Shown here one piece after another: positions 62,665-64,000 of a stretch of 64,000 nucleotides of DNA. Position 1 is the stretch's first letter. Every line of letters starts with the position of its first letter. The stretch spans positions 62,001 to 126,000 of the forward strand of contig JBAZEM010000004.1 of assembly GCA_041653875.1 (NCBI GenBank). Direction: 5' to 3'. Made by a program: the position numbers and the translations under genes. Below the pieces are notes generated by a model. It made no database searches, had not been told where the DNA came from, and saw nothing but the letters and a program-made list of their open reading frames with translations. The stretch comes from VSJD01 sp041653875 (lineage in GTDB: Bacteria; Verrucomicrobiota; Kiritimatiellia; JAAZAB01).

Positions 62665-63792
62665 ATGCGCGCACTACGTCATACTATCGGGAAGCCGCAC
62701 GCCCCGCACGATGGCCGTTCGGGCTCGGCGCTGGTCGTCGTTCTCGGCATTTCGCTGGTTCTCATGCTGGCGGGCGTCACCATGGTGGTCCTGTCGCGGC
62801 AGTCCATGCACCGCATCCAGCGCATGGCCCACTATGCCCAGGCCCAGGCTGTGGCGGAAGCCGGGATTGCCGACATGATCGCCAAGCTCGGGACCAACTA
62901 TGCGTTTTGGCAGAGCAACGCCTACACGGCGCCCTTTTTTTCCAACGGCGCCTACCATGTAACGACCCAGCTCCAGACGAACGGCAATGTGCTCATCACC
63001 AGCGACGGCATTTATATGGAAGCCTCCAACCGCACAATCATGGAGCTGCTCGGCACGGTCCAAACGCACTGGAACGAGCTCTATGACACCAACTCCGCCA
63101 TCTTGTCCGACGGACTGATCACGCTGGCCACGGGGGCGTACGATATTTACGGCAACGTGCATGCCAACGGCAATGTCAGCCTGGCCAACGGCACAGTCAA
63201 CGGCGATGTCACCGCCGGCGGCACGGTCAACGGGAGTTCGGGGGTCACCGGAACCATCAGCAACGGGGCGCCGCTTTCGCCCGTGCCTCCTTCCGGTCCG
63301 TTTAATTTCGACAGTTACCGGCAGATGGCGACCAACGGCGGCGCTTATCGGGAGGGCAATCAAAACCTGTCCGGCAATCCGATCGCGTCGCCCGCGCCAG
63401 TCGGCGGCATTTCAAACGGTGTCCTGTATGTCAACGGCGACTTGACCATCGGCAACCTAAGCTCTTACGCGGGCACCATCGTCGTGAATGGAAACATTAC
63501 GATTGTCAACCATTTCACCCAGACCGAATTCCCCGGCAGTTCCAATATGCCTTCTTTATTGAGCACCGGCACGATCACCATCCAAAATCATACAACCTTG
63601 AATGGCGTCGTGTACGCCGCGGGGAATGTCATTCTTCGGAACAATACCACCATCTACGGCGGGGTCATCTCCGGCGGATACACGGATATCCGCAACAGCA
63701 TCGAAATCCACGCCATCGCAGGCTACCCGGCCTGGGACCCCCTGAATCCGGAGGTTCCCCCCGCAGTGATTGTCGGCGGGTGGCTGAAATGA
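62665..63792 (+). CDS. PilX-like pilus assembly protein
   Basis: A 375-residue protein with a single hydrophobic N-terminal helix (ALVVVLGISLVLMLAGVTMV) in a PilX-like setting, followed by QAVAEAGIADMIA. The C-terminal 200 residues repeat GTVNG-, GNVI- and TITIQN-type strands like a beta-helix. It is the third gene of the pilin group. ATG at 62665 has GGGAG five bases upstream and is preferred over 62632, which lies in a palindrome. Confidence 0.78.
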   Translation: MRALRHTIGKPHAPHDGRSGSALVVVLGISLVLMLAGVTMVVLSRQSMHRIQRMAHYAQAQAVAEAGIADMIAKLGTNYAFWQSNAYTAPFFSNGAYHVTTQLQTNGNVLITSDGIYMEASNRTIMELLGTVQTHWNELYDTNSAILSDGLITLATGAYDIYGNVHANGNVSLANGTVNGDVTAGGTVNGSSGVTGTISNGAPLSPVPPSGPFNFDSYRQMATNGGAYREGNQNLSGNPIASPAPVGGISNGVLYVNGDLTIGNLSSYAGTIVVNGNITIVNHFTQTEFPGSSNMPSLLSTGTITIQNHTTLNGVVYAAGNVILRNNTTIYGGVISGGYTDIRNSIEIHAIAGYPAWDPLNPEVPPAVIVGGWLK

Positions 63793-63851
63793 GGGCGGAC
63801 GCTCCGCTTGTCACGCCGTAGTCCGGCATTGGCATCTTTCCCTTGTCCATT

Positions 63852-64000
63852 TCACTCGAAGGACGCGCCCGATTTTTCGAATTTACGAAGTTGCTCCTCG
63901 GTCATCGCATATCCCGACTCCGGATTATCTTTGGCTATTTTGCGGAGGGTTTCGATCGTCTCCTTGCGCACGATTTCGCGTTCGCGAAGCGTCTGATAAT
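63852..64000 (-). CDS. Unidentified protein, N-terminus beyond the window
   Basis: Reading the minus strand from the right edge gives 48 open codons (YQTLREREIVRKETIETLRK ... AMTEEQLRKFEKSGASFE) and a stop at 63852. The sequence is helical and charged. The family is not recognisable from this fragment. Confidence 0.4.
   Translation of the reverse strand, partial: YQTLREREIVRKETIETLRKIAKDNPESGYAMTEEQLRKFEKSGASFE

Overview
The window is a bacterial chromosome segment, GC-rich and densely coded, with a Gram-negative envelope (beta-barrel porin, lipoproteins, type II/IV pseudopilins, a heptose-phosphate phosphatase). Several traits would fit a member of the PVC superphylum, such as a Kiritimatiellota- or Verrucomicrobiota-like lineage: a single-chain glycyl-tRNA synthetase, a tiny basic MGQQLR-type protein, Sel1/kinase-like and KTIRLKRP proteins, and very many intergenic palindromes. 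That placement is an inference; no rRNA or ribosomal-protein locus is present to settle it.

Layout. Bases 1-5824 (minus strand) hold a tightly coupled accessory operon: HigB-like toxin, HigA-like antitoxin, small protein, DNA adenine methylase (type III Mod-like), pRiA4b ORF-3-like protein, three-helix membrane protein, TIR-like protein and an AAA ATPase cut by the left edge. It looks like a defence island. Bases 5950-15927 hold smc, an NYN nuclease, a parvulin, a porin, a CsgG-like lipoprotein, ruvB and glyS. Bases 16046-18484 hold four tRNAs (initiator Met, Pro, Arg, His), parB and a broken epimerase gene. Bases 19404-26646 hold purine genes purC, purB and purA with a ParE-type toxin-antitoxin pair, an EFR1-type ferredoxin, aroC and a HAD phosphatase. 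Bases 26925-38028 hold a large GHL10-type secreted protein, pyrH-frr, trxA, and a pseudokinase-Sel1 protein followed by a repeat-rich anchored protein. Bases 38432-54989 hold mutS, an alpha/beta hydrolase, a DnaQ-like exonuclease, a sugar nucleotidyltransferase-like gene, an acyl-CoA synthetase, a hexose-phosphate mutarotase, hisS, an HU/IHF gene, mtaB, ilvD and xerD. Bases 55683-59233 hold nucleotidyltransferases, a coiled-coil protein, rnc and a small toxin-antitoxin islet flanked by a 45-bp duplication of the rnc 3' end. Bases 59882-63792 hold two pseudopilins and a PilX-like protein; an unidentified gene is cut by the right edge.

The most unusual feature is the intergenic DNA. There are about eighteen arrays of 7-nt words; the word differs at each locus but the period is almost always seven, and many are paired as inverted arms. 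Separately, mosaics of short palindromes are assembled in different combinations at several sites. One palindrome of 30-36 bp sits precisely inside other repeats and in frame inside genes, and its removal restores the interrupted sequence, so it has been mobile. Housekeeping genes dominate the content; the left operon, the repeat families and the rnc-linked islet are the parts worth detailed study.
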